In this document: in pieces, positions 41,207-50,149 of the stretch
How positions within the stretch are numbered: the stretch's first letter is position 1
How the letters are laid out: each line of letters opens with the position of its first letter
Assembly: GCF_030283205.1 (NCBI RefSeq)
Contig: NZ_JASNWF010000006.1
Span: 372,001-436,000 of the forward strand
Length of the DNA stretch: 64,000 nt
Reading direction: 5' to 3'
Origin: Actinomadura opuntiae
GTDB lineage: Bacteria; Actinomycetota; Actinomycetes; Streptosporangiales; Streptosporangiaceae
Translations under genes and position numbers: made by a program
The notes under the pieces: model-generated
Told to the model about the DNA's origin: nothing
Database searches by the model: none
Seen by the model: the letters and a program-made list of their open reading frames with translations, nothing else

Positions 41207-41953
41207 TCAGCCCTTGAGGACCGACAGCAGCGCCGGGATCAGCACCGCGTTCGGGTTCTGCTGCGGGACGTACAGCACGGGCGAGCTGCCGCCGGACTGC
41301 CGGATCCAGACCCGCCCGGTGTCCACGACGGCGCCGGAGATCGACGCCCAGCTCAGCGACACCCGGTGGCCCCGCACGCCGCCGGAGTGCACGGTCAGGC
41401 CCTGCGCGACGTCCACCGACTCGCCCGCCCGCACGTGCGCGGCCAGCTCGGCGACCAGCCGCGGCTCGGCGCACGCCTGGCAGAGCCGGATCAGCCGGCC
41501 CCAGACCGTCTCCGGCTCGGCGACGCCGTCGGCCTCGATGACGACCTCGACGCGCGGCCCGCCGTGGAACGGGTGCCGGCCGACCTGGAAGATCCACCGG
41601 GTGCCGGGGGCGTGGCCGGATCCGGCCGGGAGCTGCGCCGCCCAGTAGGCGACCCACTCGACGTGCGGCCACGCCAGCGCCGCCTGCCCGTACGCGACGC
41701 CCTGCTCGTCGGCGTGCAGGCGCAGGCCGTGCACGGTGGCGGCCACGGGCTGGACGGCGGGCGGCCCGCTCCACGAGGGCTGCCACCCGGCGCCGGCGGC
41801 CTGCCCGTACCCCTGCCCGTACCCCTGCTCCGACGTGCGCGGACGCGGCGGGCGGACGGGTTCGGGGTTGAGGCTCTCGGTCCAGGCCCGGCCGTCCCAC
41901 CAGCGCAGGCTGCCGGTTCCGTACGGGTCGGGATACCAGCCCGGTTGCGACAA
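41207..41953 (-). CDS. DUF2510-containing protein
   Basis: 248 residues. The N-terminus is a DUF2510 box ([23 protein letters not shown] in sequence, residues 3-25), common in actinobacterial membrane and envelope proteins. A Gln/Gly/Tyr linker ([11 protein letters not shown]) follows, then a beta-rich domain of unknown family ([33 protein letters not shown]). The start codon is TTG at 41953 with GGAGG eight bases upstream; no ATG or GTG in the frame is as well placed. No membrane helix is seen. Function unknown. Confidence 0.7.
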   Translation of the reverse strand: MSQPGWYPDPYGTGSLRWWDGRAWTESLNPEPVRPPRPRTSEQGYGQGYGQAAGAGWQPSWSGPPAVQPVAATVHGLRLHADEQGVAYGQAALAWPHVEWVAYWAAQLPAGSGHAPGTRWIFQVGRHPFHGGPRVEVVIEADGVAEPETVWGRLIRLCQACAEPRLVAELAAHVRAGESVDVAQGLTVHSGGVRGHRVSLSWASISGAVVDTGRVWIRQSGGSSPVLYVPQQNPNAVLIPALLSVLKG

Positions 41954-42058
41954 GGCATGCCTCCGCTCGGCATTGGCGCACGCCGGACGCCCCGCGTCCC
42001 CGACCGGCGGAACCGCATCGTACCGAGGGTGCCCGCGGTGCGTGCGAGGATCGTGGGC

Positions 42059-42880
42059 ATGACGGATGCCCGCTCTCCTTACGTGCCACCTGGGACGGGA
42101 TGGCCCGAGGACCCCGCCGCGCCGGACACGCCCGTCGCGCACGGCGCCGGCGAGGTGATCGAGCTGGCCGCCGGGGCGCCGGACCTGGACGAGCTGTGCG
42201 CGCGGCAGTCGGTGTGCCGCGCGTGCGACCGCCTCGTGGAGTGGCGGGAGAAGGTCGCGGTGCAGCGGCGCCGCGCGTTCGCGACCGAGGAGTACTGGGG
42301 GCGGCCGGTCCCCGGATGGGGCGACCCGGAGCCGCGCATCCTCATCGTCGGGCTGGCGCCCGCGGCGCACGGCGGCAACCGCACCGGCCGGATCTTCACC
42401 GGCGACCGGTCGGGCGACTGGCTGTTCGCCTCGCTGCACCGGGTGGGGCTGGCGTCCCAGGCGACGAGCGTGCGCGCGGGCGACGGGCAGCGGCTGACCG
42501 GGGCCCGGATGGCCGCGACGGTGCGGTGCGCGCCGCCCGACAACAAGCCGACGCCGCTGGAGCGCACGACGTGCCTGCCGTGGCTCGCGCGCGAGGTCGA
42601 GGACGTCGCCGCGAGCGTGCGGTGCATCGTGTGCCTGGGCGGTTTCGCCTGGCAGGGCGTGTGGCCCGCGCTGAAGCAGGCCGGGTACGAGGTGCCGCGG
42701 CCGCGCCCGAAGTTCGGGCACGCCGCGGAGGTCGAGCTGGCGCCGCCGCCCCCGGCGGCCCGCCGGGATCCGGTGCTGCTGCTGGGCTGCTACCACCCGA
42801 GCCAGCAGAACACCTTCACCGGACGGGTCACCGAGGACATGCTGGACGCCGTCTTCGTCCGCGCCCGCGACTTCGCCTAG
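42059..42880 (+). CDS. Uracil-DNA glycosylase, type 5 (UdgB-like)
   Basis: 273 residues. The family-5 motif is clear: [20 protein letters not shown], then [17 protein letters not shown], and the C-terminal motif [14 protein letters not shown]. Cysteines in [22 protein letters not shown] and CIVCLGGF are placed like the [4Fe-4S] ligands of families 4 and 5. It removes uracil (and some other deaminated bases) from DNA. ATG at 42059 follows a short intergenic gap; the DUF2510 gene is divergent. Confidence 0.88.
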   Translation: MTDARSPYVPPGTGWPEDPAAPDTPVAHGAGEVIELAAGAPDLDELCARQSVCRACDRLVEWREKVAVQRRRAFATEEYWGRPVPGWGDPEPRILIVGLAPAAHGGNRTGRIFTGDRSGDWLFASLHRVGLASQATSVRAGDGQRLTGARMAATVRCAPPDNKPTPLERTTCLPWLAREVEDVAASVRCIVCLGGFAWQGVWPALKQAGYEVPRPRPKFGHAAEVELAPPPPAARRDPVLLLGCYHPSQQNTFTGRVTEDMLDAVFVRARDFA

Positions 42881-42905
42881 CGCGCCGCGTCCGCGCGGTG
42901 GCGGG

Positions 42906-43526
42906 TCACATCTTGCCGAGCTTGATCGGCGTGAGCCGGATCTGGCCCTGCTGGCATACCGGGCCGCCGATCCAGCCGACGCTGAGGTACGTCGTCTGGT
43001 TCGGCGGGATGACGTGCAGTGCCCTGGCGGTGGGCTGGCACTGGCCGCCCTGGTCGTCGCCCTCGCCCGGGACGACGCCCCAGTGCAGCTGCTCGTAGGC
43101 GGAGGCCCCGGCCGGGATCGTGATCGTGCGGGCGGTGCCCTCGCGGACGACCTTCGTCGGGAGCGCGCCGTCGGCGCCGGCGAGGCCGAGTCCGGACCAG
43201 CCGCCGGTCGTGCAGGACGTCCCGGAGTTGTTGGTCAGCTGGAGCGTGCCGTACCGCTGCCCGGCCCCCGGGTCCCCGTTGGAGTACGCGGACGCGTGCA
43301 GGTCGGAGGTGGTGCAGTGGCGCGTCCCGGAGGCGCCGTTGTGGCGCGTCCCGGTGCCGGTTCCGGACGTGGTGGAGGTACCGCTTCCCCCGGCGGGTGC
43401 GCTAGTCTGTGACGATCCGCCGTTCTGGGTGGAGGAGCTGGGGCTGGCGCTGAAGCTGGCGTCGCATCCGGTGAGGGCGGCCGCCAGTGCGGCGGCGGCC
43501 AGCGTTCCCCAGACGATTCGTGACAT
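42906..43526 (-). CDS. Lipoprotein with DUF4232-like domain
   Basis: 206 residues from the ATG at 43526. The signal peptide ends in the lipobox LTGC, followed by a Ser/Thr/Gly-rich linker (SPSSSTQNGGSSQTSAPAG), then a compact domain with CTTSDLHASAYSNGDPGAGQ, LQLTNNSGTSCTTGGWSGL and WIGGPVCQQGQIRLTPIKL, the pattern of DUF4232 lipoproteins. Four cysteines in this domain could form two disulfides. Expected on the outer face of the membrane; function unknown. The upstream 270 bp (43527-43797) hold no further gene. Confidence 0.75.
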   Translation of the reverse strand: MSRIVWGTLAAAALAAALTGCDASFSASPSSSTQNGGSSQTSAPAGGSGTSTTSGTGTGTRHNGASGTRHCTTSDLHASAYSNGDPGAGQRYGTLQLTNNSGTSCTTGGWSGLGLAGADGALPTKVVREGTARTITIPAGASAYEQLHWGVVPGEGDDQGGQCQPTARALHVIPPNQTTYLSVGWIGGPVCQQGQIRLTPIKLGKM

Positions 43527-43797
43527 GTTCGCGCATCCCCTTCGTGGTGGGAGTCGTCGACGGTGGGGCAGGGCCTTGGCCAAGCGGGGCCCTGAGGGGC
43601 GATGGCCGGCCCCTGTTCCGGTCATCGCGCGAGGTCGCTTGGCGCCCCCGTCCGGCCCTGTCCCGGTCCGTCCTCTCTCTGGTCGGTACACACGGTGAGA
43701 TGGCGCGGCTCACGGAGAAGTTCGCGGACTCCGGTGATCTTTCCGGTGTGACGCGCTTGGCGTGATGCGATGGCGTATGGGGGGTATCGGTCCCGTT

Positions 43798-45147
43798 ATG
43801 CCTTCCGAGCGCAAGCACATCGTGATCGTCGGCGGCGGCTACGTCGGCATGTACACGGCACTGCGGCTGCAGAAGCGGCTGCGCGGCGAGCTGCGGCGCG
43901 GCGAGGTCGCCGTCACCGTCATCGACCCCCAGTCCTACATGACCTACCAGCCGTTCCTGCCGGAGGCCGCGGCCGGGAACCTGGAGCCGCGGCACGTCGT
44001 GGCGCCGCTGCGCCGCGTCCTGCCGCGCTGCCGGATCGTCAACGGCTACGTCACGAGGATCGACCACGCCTCGCGCAGCCTGACCGTCCGCCCGGCGGGC
44101 GCGCAGACCGCCGGGGTGCCGGAGCGGTCGATCGGCTACGACCGGCTCGTGGTGGCCCTCGGCTCGATCTCCCGCACGCTGCCCATCCCCGGCCTCGCCG
44201 AGTGCGGGATCGGCTTCAAGACCGTCGAGGAGGCCATCTACCTGCGCAACCACGTGCTGCACCAGCTCGACATCGCCGCCTCCAACCCCGACGACGAGGA
44301 GGTCCGCAGGCGGGCCCTGACGTTCGTGTTCGTCGGCGCCGGGTTCGCGGGCATCGAGGCGCTCGCCGAGCTGGAGGACCTGGCCCGCGACGCCTGCCGG
44401 TTCTACCCGGACATCGACCCGTCCGACATGCGGTGGATGATGGTCGAGGCGACGGAGCGGATCCTGCCGGAGGTCGGCCCCGAGATGGGGCGCTGGACGA
44501 CCGAGGCGCTGCGCCGCCGCGGCATCGAGGTGAAGCTGAACACGCTGCTGAAGTCCGCCGAGAAGCGGCACATCGTGCTGAGCGACGGCGAGGAGTTCGA
44601 CGCGGGCACCCTCGTCTGGACGGCCGGCGTGAAGCCGCACCCCGTCGTCAGGGACAGCGACCTGCCGCTGGACGACAAGAGCCGGATCAGGACGACCGAC
44701 GAGCTGACCGTCGAGGGCCTCGACGGCGTCTACGCGGCCGGCGACAACGCGGCCGTCCCGGACCGGTCCGGCTTCGCCGAGTTCACCGCGCCCAACGCCC
44801 AGCACGCGGTGCGGCAGGCCAAGCGGCTCGGCGACAACATCGCGGCGGACCTGCACGGCAAGCCCCGCAAGCGGTACGAGCACAAGTACGTCGGGTCCGT
44901 CGCCAGCCTCGGCCTGCACAAGGGCGTGGCGAACGTCTACGGCCTCAAGCTGCGCGGGCTGCCCGCCTGGGTCATGCACCGCACCTACCACCTGTCGCGG
45001 ATGCCGACCCTCAACCGCAAGTTCCGGATCACCGCGGACTGGACGCTCGCGCTGTTCTTCCGGCGCGAGATCGTCTCGCTCGGCGAGCTGGAGTGGCCGC
45101 GCCAGGAGTTCGAGCTGGCGGCGGGCAGGACGACGGAGACCGGCTAG
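43798..45147 (+). CDS. ndh: Type II NADH dehydrogenase
   Basis: 449 residues. FAD site IVIVGGGYVGMYTALRLQ at the N-terminus and NAD(P)H site FVFVGAGFAGIEALAELED in the middle. The second FAD contact is GVYAAGDNAAVPD, followed by FTAPNAQHAVRQAKRLGDNI, typical of NDH-2. It passes electrons from NADH to quinone at the membrane surface without pumping protons. ATG at 43798 is chosen; an in-frame start at 43762 adds 12 residues with no benefit. Confidence 0.92.
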   Translation: MPSERKHIVIVGGGYVGMYTALRLQKRLRGELRRGEVAVTVIDPQSYMTYQPFLPEAAAGNLEPRHVVAPLRRVLPRCRIVNGYVTRIDHASRSLTVRPAGAQTAGVPERSIGYDRLVVALGSISRTLPIPGLAECGIGFKTVEEAIYLRNHVLHQLDIAASNPDDEEVRRRALTFVFVGAGFAGIEALAELEDLARDACRFYPDIDPSDMRWMMVEATERILPEVGPEMGRWTTEALRRRGIEVKLNTLLKSAEKRHIVLSDGEEFDAGTLVWTAGVKPHPVVRDSDLPLDDKSRIRTTDELTVEGLDGVYAAGDNAAVPDRSGFAEFTAPNAQHAVRQAKRLGDNIAADLHGKPRKRYEHKYVGSVASLGLHKGVANVYGLKLRGLPAWVMHRTYHLSRMPTLNRKFRITADWTLALFFRREIVSLGELEWPRQEFELAAGRTTETG

Positions 45148-45187
45148 AGCACGGTGCCCGGGGCCGCCGTCCCGATATGATGACGCC

Positions 45188-45260
45188 GCCCCTGTAGCCC
45201 AATGGCAGAGGCGGGCTCCCTAAAAGAGCCATTGTGTCGGTTCGAGTCCGACCAGGGGCA
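45188..45260 (+). tRNA. tRNA-like gene with anticodon read as UAA, C at position 33
   Basis: Cloverleaf fits: acceptor GCCCCTG/CAGGGGC, U8-A9, a D-arm with a GG-containing loop, anticodon stem GGCTC/GAGCC, five-base variable region ATTGT, T-arm GTCGG/CCGAC with TTCGAGT loop, and discriminator A. The anticodon loop is CCTAAAA, which gives UAA (leucine, codon UUA). Two features are odd: position 33 is C instead of the near-universal U, and the variable arm is short, whereas leucine tRNAs normally have a long one. It may be a functional atypical tRNA or a degenerate copy. CCA is not encoded. Confidence 0.6.
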
Positions 45261-45544
45261 CCCTGCTCTCCCCACCCCGCGGCCCTCGCGCGCCGCCGCC
45301 CTTCCGCGCCGCGCTCCGGCCGGCGCCGGGCGTCGATCAGCCCCCCGCCGGCGGCCGGCGAGGGGCTGATCTGCGTGGGATCTCGGCGCCAGGGTCGTGG
45401 CGGCTGCTCGGGCGCAGCGGCACGACGGCGGGGGCGTCCGTTGGCGGGATCCCACCTGGTCCAGTGCGTCGATCACGTCCGTGCGCGGGGCACGTCGGGA
45501 CGACGTCCGTCAGTATGCGGTTGTCGGGCGGTTCGCGGCGCGCT
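45261..45544. other. Non-coding stretch with GC-rich hairpin
   Basis: No gene with coding support is seen between the tRNA-like gene and the DUF4287-like gene. A 10-bp stem (GATCAGCCCC at 45335-45344 with GGGGCTGATC at 45362-45371) encloses a smaller GCCGGC inverted repeat; it lacks a T-run. Confidence 0.4.
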
Positions 45545-45772
45545 TCAGTAGTGGCGCTCGCGGCGCGCCCGCTCGTGCTCGCGGACGAGAGCCGCGGCGT
45601 AGCCGTGGGAGAGGTTGTGCTCCTCGGCCAGCCAGGTGCTCCGTTCCTCGCAGCGGGTGAACGACGGACCGTTCTCGATCGTGGAGAACCACTCGGGGAG
45701 GTCACGTCCTGTGACCAACGGGATGCGGGCTAGCAGCTTGCTGTGCGTCTCCGGCGAGTGGTTCAGTGACAA
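45545..45772 (-). CDS. Small DUF4287-like protein
   Basis: 75 residues from TTG at 45772, which has GGAGGT about six bases upstream; the frame extends to 45817 without a better site. The motif CEERSTWLAEEHNLSHGYAA near residue 45 resembles the DUF4287 signature (E-R-x-x-W-L-K-E-E-H-G-L-S-H-G-x-A). A tail of ALVREHERARRERHY ends the protein. The biochemical function of this family is unknown. It is a stand-alone gene with AT-richer upstream DNA (45841-45890), which holds an inverted repeat CGTTACG/CGTAACG. Confidence 0.65.
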   Translation of the reverse strand: MSLNHSPETHSKLLARIPLVTGRDLPEWFSTIENGPSFTRCEERSTWLAEEHNLSHGYAAALVREHERARRERHY

Positions 45773-45906
45773 TTGGCACCTCCAGGTCGCGGGGCTCTTC
45801 CTGGCACTCTGCAACACCGGCCCGTATGTGACAACCCCCTAACGGGGACCTATCTATTACGTTACGTAGATCATTCGTAACGGGGATGTCCCCCGGAAAA
45901 AGCGCA

Positions 45907-45950
45907 GGTGGCCCGCACCGGGCGCGAGGACCGCGCCGGTGCGGGCCACC
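45907..45950 (-). terminator. Terminator of thiolase gene
   Basis: A 15-bp stem (GGTGGCCCGCACCGG with its complement) around GCGCGAGGACCGCG, lying 13 bases after the thiolase stop. Confidence 0.7.
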
Positions 45951-45962
45951 GGGGCCCGCGCT

Positions 45963-47183
45963 CTAGGAAAGCCGCTCCAGCACCATCGCCATGCCCTGGC
46001 CGCCGCCCACGCACATGGTCTCCAGCCCGAACTGCTTGTCGTGGAACTTCAGGCTGTTCACCAGCGTGGAGGTGATCCGGGCGCCGGTCATGCCGAACGG
46101 GTGGCCGACCGCGATCGCACCGCCGTTGACGTTCAGCTTGTCGATGTCGATGCCGAGGTCCTCGGCGGACGGCAGCACCTGCGCGGCGAACGCCTCGTTG
46201 ATCTCGACGAGGTCGATGTCGTCGATCGTCATGCCCGCCTTGGCGAGGGCCTTGCGGGAGGCCTCCACCGGGCCGAGGCCCATGATCTCGGGGGACAGGC
46301 CGGTGACGCCGGTCGACACGATCCGGGCCAGCGGCGTCAGGCCGAGCTCGGCGGCCTTGGTGTCGCTCATGATGACGACCGCGGCGGCGCCGTCGTTCAG
46401 CGGGCAGCAGTTGCCCGCGGTGACCGTCCCGTCCGGGCGGAACACCGGCTGCAGCTGCGACACCTTCTCGTAGGTGGTGCCGGGCCGCGGGCCGTCGTCC
46501 TTGGCCACCACGCTGCCGTCGGGCAGCGTGACCGGGGTGATGTCCTTCTCCCAGAAACCGTTGGCGAGCGCCTTCTCCGCCAGGTTCTGCGAGCGGACGC
46601 CGAACTCGTCCTGCGCCTGCCGGCTGACGCCGCGGATGCCGGCGACGTTCTCGGCGGTCTGGCCCATCGCGATGTAGATGTCGGGGACCTGGTCGTCCTG
46701 GCGCGGGTCGTGCCAGACGCCGGCGCCGCCCTCGGCGGTCTTGGCGGTGCGGGCCTGCGCGTCGGCGAAGACCGGGTTCTGGGTGTCGGGCAGCCCGTCG
46801 CTGCTGCCCTTGGCGAACCGGCTGACGGTCTCGACGCCGGCCGACACGATCACGTCCGCCTCGCCGGCCTTGATCGCGTGCAGCGCCATCCGGGTGGTCT
46901 GCAGCGAGGACGAGCAGTACCGGGTGACGGTCGCGCCGGGCACGTTGTCCCAGCCGAGCAGCACCGACACCACGCGGGCCATGTTGTAGCCCTGCTCGCC
47001 GCCGGGCAGCCCGCAGCCGAGCAGCAGGTCGTCGATCTGCGACGGGTCCAGCTGCGGGACCTTCGCCATCGCGGCGGTGATCATCTGGGCGGTGAGGTCG
47101 TCGGGCCGGATGTCCTTCAGCGACCCCTTGAAGGCGCGGCCGATCGGCGAGCGCGCGGTGGCGACGATGACTGCCTCGGGCAT
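45963..47183 (-). CDS. Acetyl-CoA acyltransferase (thiolase)
   Basis: 406 residues. Catalytic Cys in VTRYCSSSLQTTRMA (about residue 90), the NEAFAAQ segment, the catalytic His in GGAIAVGHPFGMTGAR (about 361) and the second Cys in MCVGGGQGMAM (about 391). It catalyses the last step of beta-oxidation or the reverse condensation of acyl-CoAs. The ATG at 47183 has AGGAGA seven bases upstream. A candidate TetR-type operator is at 47322-47350. No partner hydratase or dehydrogenase is adjacent. Confidence 0.92.
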   Translation of the reverse strand: MPEAVIVATARSPIGRAFKGSLKDIRPDDLTAQMITAAMAKVPQLDPSQIDDLLLGCGLPGGEQGYNMARVVSVLLGWDNVPGATVTRYCSSSLQTTRMALHAIKAGEADVIVSAGVETVSRFAKGSSDGLPDTQNPVFADAQARTAKTAEGGAGVWHDPRQDDQVPDIYIAMGQTAENVAGIRGVSRQAQDEFGVRSQNLAEKALANGFWEKDITPVTLPDGSVVAKDDGPRPGTTYEKVSQLQPVFRPDGTVTAGNCCPLNDGAAAVVIMSDTKAAELGLTPLARIVSTGVTGLSPEIMGLGPVEASRKALAKAGMTIDDIDLVEINEAFAAQVLPSAEDLGIDIDKLNVNGGAIAVGHPFGMTGARITSTLVNSLKFHDKQFGLETMCVGGGQGMAMVLERLS

Positions 47184-47321
47184 GTGCGGGTCTCCTGTCT
47201 CAGCGGCCGTCTCCGGACCCCGGCGCGACCGTCGCGGGCGGACGGTGTTACTCGCCGGTCACCAGCAATCTAGCTCCCGCCTCGCACCCGCGTACAATCC
47301 GGCCCCCCGGCTGTGTTGACG

Positions 47322-47350
47322 GTGAGTCCAATAAGTGCGCGCTTACTCAC
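47322..47350 (-). promoter_or_regulatory. Candidate TetR-family operator upstream of thiolase
   Basis: Near-perfect palindrome TAAGTGCGCGCTTA (one mismatched pair), flanked by GTGAGT and ACTCAC, about 140 bp before the thiolase start. The TAAG-GCGC-CTTA type resembles operators of TetR-like regulators of acyl-CoA metabolism in actinobacteria. Confidence 0.4.
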
Positions 47351-47377
47351 CTGCGCGAAGACTCCCGCCCGCGCCGC

Positions 47378-47440
47378 GGCCCGTCAGGCGATGTCCAGGG
47401 CCCGTCAGGCGATGTCCGCGGCCCCTCAGGCGATGTCCGG
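47378..47440 (-). repeat. Three 21-bp tandem repeats across the SGNH hydrolase stop
   Basis: Units 47378-47398, 47399-47419 and 47420-47440 are near-identical (one to three differences). On the minus strand each contains the codons for Asp-Ile-Ala and a TGA in the same frame; the first TGA met (47426-47428) is the used stop. Confidence 0.9.
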
Positions 47441-48445
47441 GGCCACCGCCGTGGACGGCGGCGGCGTGTCGGCGGACGGCGCGGACCGGCGCCGCAGCAG
47501 CGTGGCCCACCGGCCCCGGGGGCCCCGCTCGCGGCCCGCGACGGACGCCCCCGACACCTCGGTGCCGGAGATCTCCGCGGCCTCGGCCGCCGCCAGGTAG
47601 ACCGGCAGCACCCCGTCCCCGAGCCGCGCCCCGGGCAGCGCGTCCAGGCCCGGCTCCAGGCCGAGCGCGTGCGCCATCGACGGCAGCACGGCCGCCGCCG
47701 CGGCCGCGTACCCCCGCGCGGACGGGTGGTAGCGGTCCTCGCTGAACATCGAGATCGGGTCGGCGGCGAACTCGCGGCCCAGCAGGTCGCCGAGCGACAC
47801 CGACCGCCCGCCCTGCTCGACCACCGCGATCGTCTGCGCGGCCGCCAGCTGCCGGCTCGCCCGCCGCGCGATCCACCGCAGCGGCTGCATCAGCGGCTTG
47901 ATCGTGCCGAGGTCCGGGCAGGTGCCGACGACGACCTGGCAGCCCGCCGCGCGCAGCCGCGCCACGGCGTCCGCCAGGTACCGCACCGACGTCCCGGGCG
48001 GCACCCGGCCGGTCACGTCGTTCGCGCCGATCATGACGACGGCGATGTCCGGGCGGACCTGCAGGGCCCGGCCGGTCTGCCCGTCCAGCGCCGCGGACTG
48101 CGCGCCCGAGCGGGCCACGTTCGTCAGCCGGACCGGCCGCCCCGCGATCGCCGCCAGCCCGGCGGCCAGCCCCGCCGCCGGCGTCTCCTCCGGGGTGTGC
48201 ACGCCGAGCCCTGCCGCCGTCGAGTCGCCCAGCATCACCAGGGACAGCGGGGGACCGGGGAGCGTCCCGCCGTAGAGGCCGTCCGCGACCGGCGGGTCGC
48301 CGTTCGGCGTCGCCTGGATGATCCGGCGGGCGAGCTTGGCCTCCGCCACCACCAGCCCGAACGTGATTCCTCCGAGGGCGGTGATGCCCCCGCCTCCGTA
48401 GGCCGCGGCCGCCGCGATCCGGCGCGCCGTGAACGCTCTCAGCAT
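47426..48445 (-). CDS. SGNH/GDSL hydrolase family protein
   Basis: 339 residues. An N-terminal hydrophobic stretch (about 11-34) may act as a signal anchor. Block I LSLVMLGDSTAAGLGVH (nucleophile Ser about 75), block III IAVVMIGANDVTGRVPPG, and block V EDRYHPSARGYAAAA (catalytic Asp/His pair) are all visible. It is expected to be a secreted or membrane-tethered esterase or acetylhydrolase. The C-terminal 90 residues are Ala/Arg/Pro-rich. The ATG at 48445 lies 185 bp from the divergent CBS gene. The 3' end overlaps a tandem repeat array. Confidence 0.85.
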   Translation of the reverse strand: MLRAFTARRIAAAAAYGGGGITALGGITFGLVVAEAKLARRIIQATPNGDPPVADGLYGGTLPGPPLSLVMLGDSTAAGLGVHTPEETPAAGLAAGLAAIAGRPVRLTNVARSGAQSAALDGQTGRALQVRPDIAVVMIGANDVTGRVPPGTSVRYLADAVARLRAAGCQVVVGTCPDLGTIKPLMQPLRWIARRASRQLAAAQTIAVVEQGGRSVSLGDLLGREFAADPISMFSEDRYHPSARGYAAAAAAVLPSMAHALGLEPGLDALPGARLGDGVLPVYLAAAEAAEISGTEVSGASVAGRERGPRGRWATLLRRRSAPSADTPPPSTAVAPDIA

Positions 48446-48630
48446 GTGCCGTTGACCCTCCGTGATTGAGTTGTACCCTCGCGGACGGCGGTTGATGCCC
48501 GGGGCGGCCGATCTCGGCTACCGTCGGTGCTGGGGGATCCTCCCGACGACGCGTCCGTTCCCCGCGGTACCCGCTGGTGGAACAGGGGCGCGACCCGTTG
48601 AATTCCGAACCACTGAACAAGGACGTCGCG

Positions 48631-50019
48631 GTGCACGTACACGACTCGCTCGTCGAACTGATGGGCAACACCCCTCTCGTTCGGCTGCGCAAGGTGACCG
48701 GCGGCTCGCCGAACGGGCACGGCCCGCAGGTGCTGGCCAAGGTGGAGTACTTCAATCCCGGCGGCTCGGTGAAGGACCGCATCGCGGTCCGGATGATCGA
48801 CGCCGCCGAGGCGTCCGGAGCGCTGCGGCCGGGCGGCACGATCGTCGAGCCGACGTCCGGCAACACCGGTGTCGGGCTGGCGATCGTCGCCCAGGAGCGC
48901 GGCTACAAGTGCGTCTTCGTCTGCCCCGACAAGGTCGCCAAGGACAAGGTGGACGTGCTGCGCGCCTACGGCGCGGAGGTCGTCGTCTGCCCGACGGCCG
49001 TCTCGCCGGAGCACCCCGACTCCTACTACTCGGTCTCCGACCGGCTGGCCGCCGAGATCCCGGGTGCCTGGAAGCCGAACCAGTACACCAACCCGCAGAA
49101 CCCCCAGTCGCACTACGAGACGACGGGCCCGGAGCTGTGGGAGCAGACCGAGGGCCGCATCACCCACTTCGTCGCGGGCATCGGCACCGGCGGCACCATC
49201 AGCGGCACCGGCCGCTACCTCAAGGAGGTCTCCGGCGGCCGCGTCCAGATCATCGGCGCCGACCCGGAGGGCTCGGTCTACTCCGGCGGCTCGGGACGCC
49301 CCTACCTGACCGAGGGCGTCGGCGAGGACATCTGGCCGGAGACCTACGACCGCGACATCTGCGACGACGTCATCGCGGTCTCCGACAAGGACTCCTTCCT
49401 GATGACCCGCCGCCTCGCCCGCGAGGAGGCCCTCCTGGTCGGCGGCTCCTGCGGGATGGCCGTCGTCGCCGCCCTCCGCGTCGCCGCCAAGGCCGGCCCG
49501 GACGCGGTGGTGGTCGTGCTGCTGCCCGACGGCGGCCGCGGCTACCTCAGCAAGATCTTCAACGACAGCTGGATGGAGGACTACGGGTTCCTGCCCTCCT
49601 CCACCGAAGAGGCCCGCGTGGACGAGGTGCTGACCCGCAAGGGCGGGTCGCTGCCGGAGTTCGTGCACGTCCACCCGTACGAGAGCGTGCAGACCGCGAT
49701 CTCGATCATGCGCGAGTACGAGGTGTCGCAGCTGCCGGTCATGAAGGAGGAGCCGCCGGTGATGGCGGCCGAGGTGATCGGCTCGGTCGTCGAGAGCGAA
49801 CTGCTCGACGTCCTGGTCAAGGAGCGCTCCGGCCTGCTGGACGCGGTGGAGTCGCACATGTCGCCGCCGCTGCCGACGATCGGGTCGGGCGAGCCGGTGA
49901 GCAAGGCCGTCAGCGTGCTGGAGAAGTCGGGCGCGGCCGTCGTCCTCGTGGACGGCAAGCCGAAGGGCCTGATCACCCGCCAGGACCTCCTCGCCTACCT
50001 GGCCGAGCCGAACTCCTGA
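48631..50019 (+). CDS. Cystathionine beta-synthase
   Basis: 462 residues from GTG at 48631, which has AAGGA six bases upstream; an in-frame GTG at 48577 adds 18 residues. PLP Lys lies in NPGGSVKDRIAVRM (about residue 48), the phosphate loop is GIGTGGTISGTGRY, and PTSGNTGVGLAIVA is the substrate Asn loop. Two C-terminal CBS domains follow (ESVQTAISIMREYEVSQLPV and MSPPLPTIGSGEPVSKAVSV), the usual regulatory pair. It condenses serine and homocysteine to cystathionine (reverse transsulfuration). A cystathionine gamma-synthase/lyase gene lies 2.4 kb downstream. Confidence 0.92.
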   Translation: MHVHDSLVELMGNTPLVRLRKVTGGSPNGHGPQVLAKVEYFNPGGSVKDRIAVRMIDAAEASGALRPGGTIVEPTSGNTGVGLAIVAQERGYKCVFVCPDKVAKDKVDVLRAYGAEVVVCPTAVSPEHPDSYYSVSDRLAAEIPGAWKPNQYTNPQNPQSHYETTGPELWEQTEGRITHFVAGIGTGGTISGTGRYLKEVSGGRVQIIGADPEGSVYSGGSGRPYLTEGVGEDIWPETYDRDICDDVIAVSDKDSFLMTRRLAREEALLVGGSCGMAVVAALRVAAKAGPDAVVVVLLPDGGRGYLSKIFNDSWMEDYGFLPSSTEEARVDEVLTRKGGSLPEFVHVHPYESVQTAISIMREYEVSQLPVMKEEPPVMAAEVIGSVVESELLDVLVKERSGLLDAVESHMSPPLPTIGSGEPVSKAVSVLEKSGAAVVLVDGKPKGLITRQDLLAYLAEPNS

Positions 50020-50030
50020 CGCCCGAACGG

Positions 50031-50067
50031 CGAAGCGCCGGAGACCGTCGCGGTCTCCGGCGCTTCG
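50031..50067 (+). terminator. Terminator after cystathionine beta-synthase
   Basis: A perfect 16-bp stem (CGAAGCGCCGGAGACC with its complement) around GTCGC, followed by TCT. Confidence 0.8.
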
Positions 50068-50077
50068 TCTTGCGGGG

Positions 50078-50135
50078 GTCGGGTCGCGGGGCCCGGTTCG
50101 TGGGCGGCATTTCCGACCGGGTCCCGCGACCCGAC
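50078..50135 (-). terminator. Terminator after MMPL transporter gene
   Basis: A 19-bp stem (50078-50096 with 50117-50135, one G-U pair) lying 15 bases downstream of the MMPL gene stop. Confidence 0.65.
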
Positions 50136-50149
50136 GTTCCGGGGGGCGG

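Noticed and set aside
41366-42058. Plus-strand open frame extending the UDG gene upstream.
   Set aside because: It covers the DUF2510 gene on the opposite strand; the UDG ATG at 42059 gives a family-typical length.
45337-45705. Short minus-strand open frame near the tRNA-like gene.
   Set aside because: Arg/Ser/Pro-rich with no motif and overlapping the DUF4287-like gene, which has a GGAGGT site and a family signature.
47378-47440. Possible CRISPR-like or attachment-site repeats.
   Set aside because: No spacers, 21-bp units, only three copies; it is a local duplication across a stop codon.
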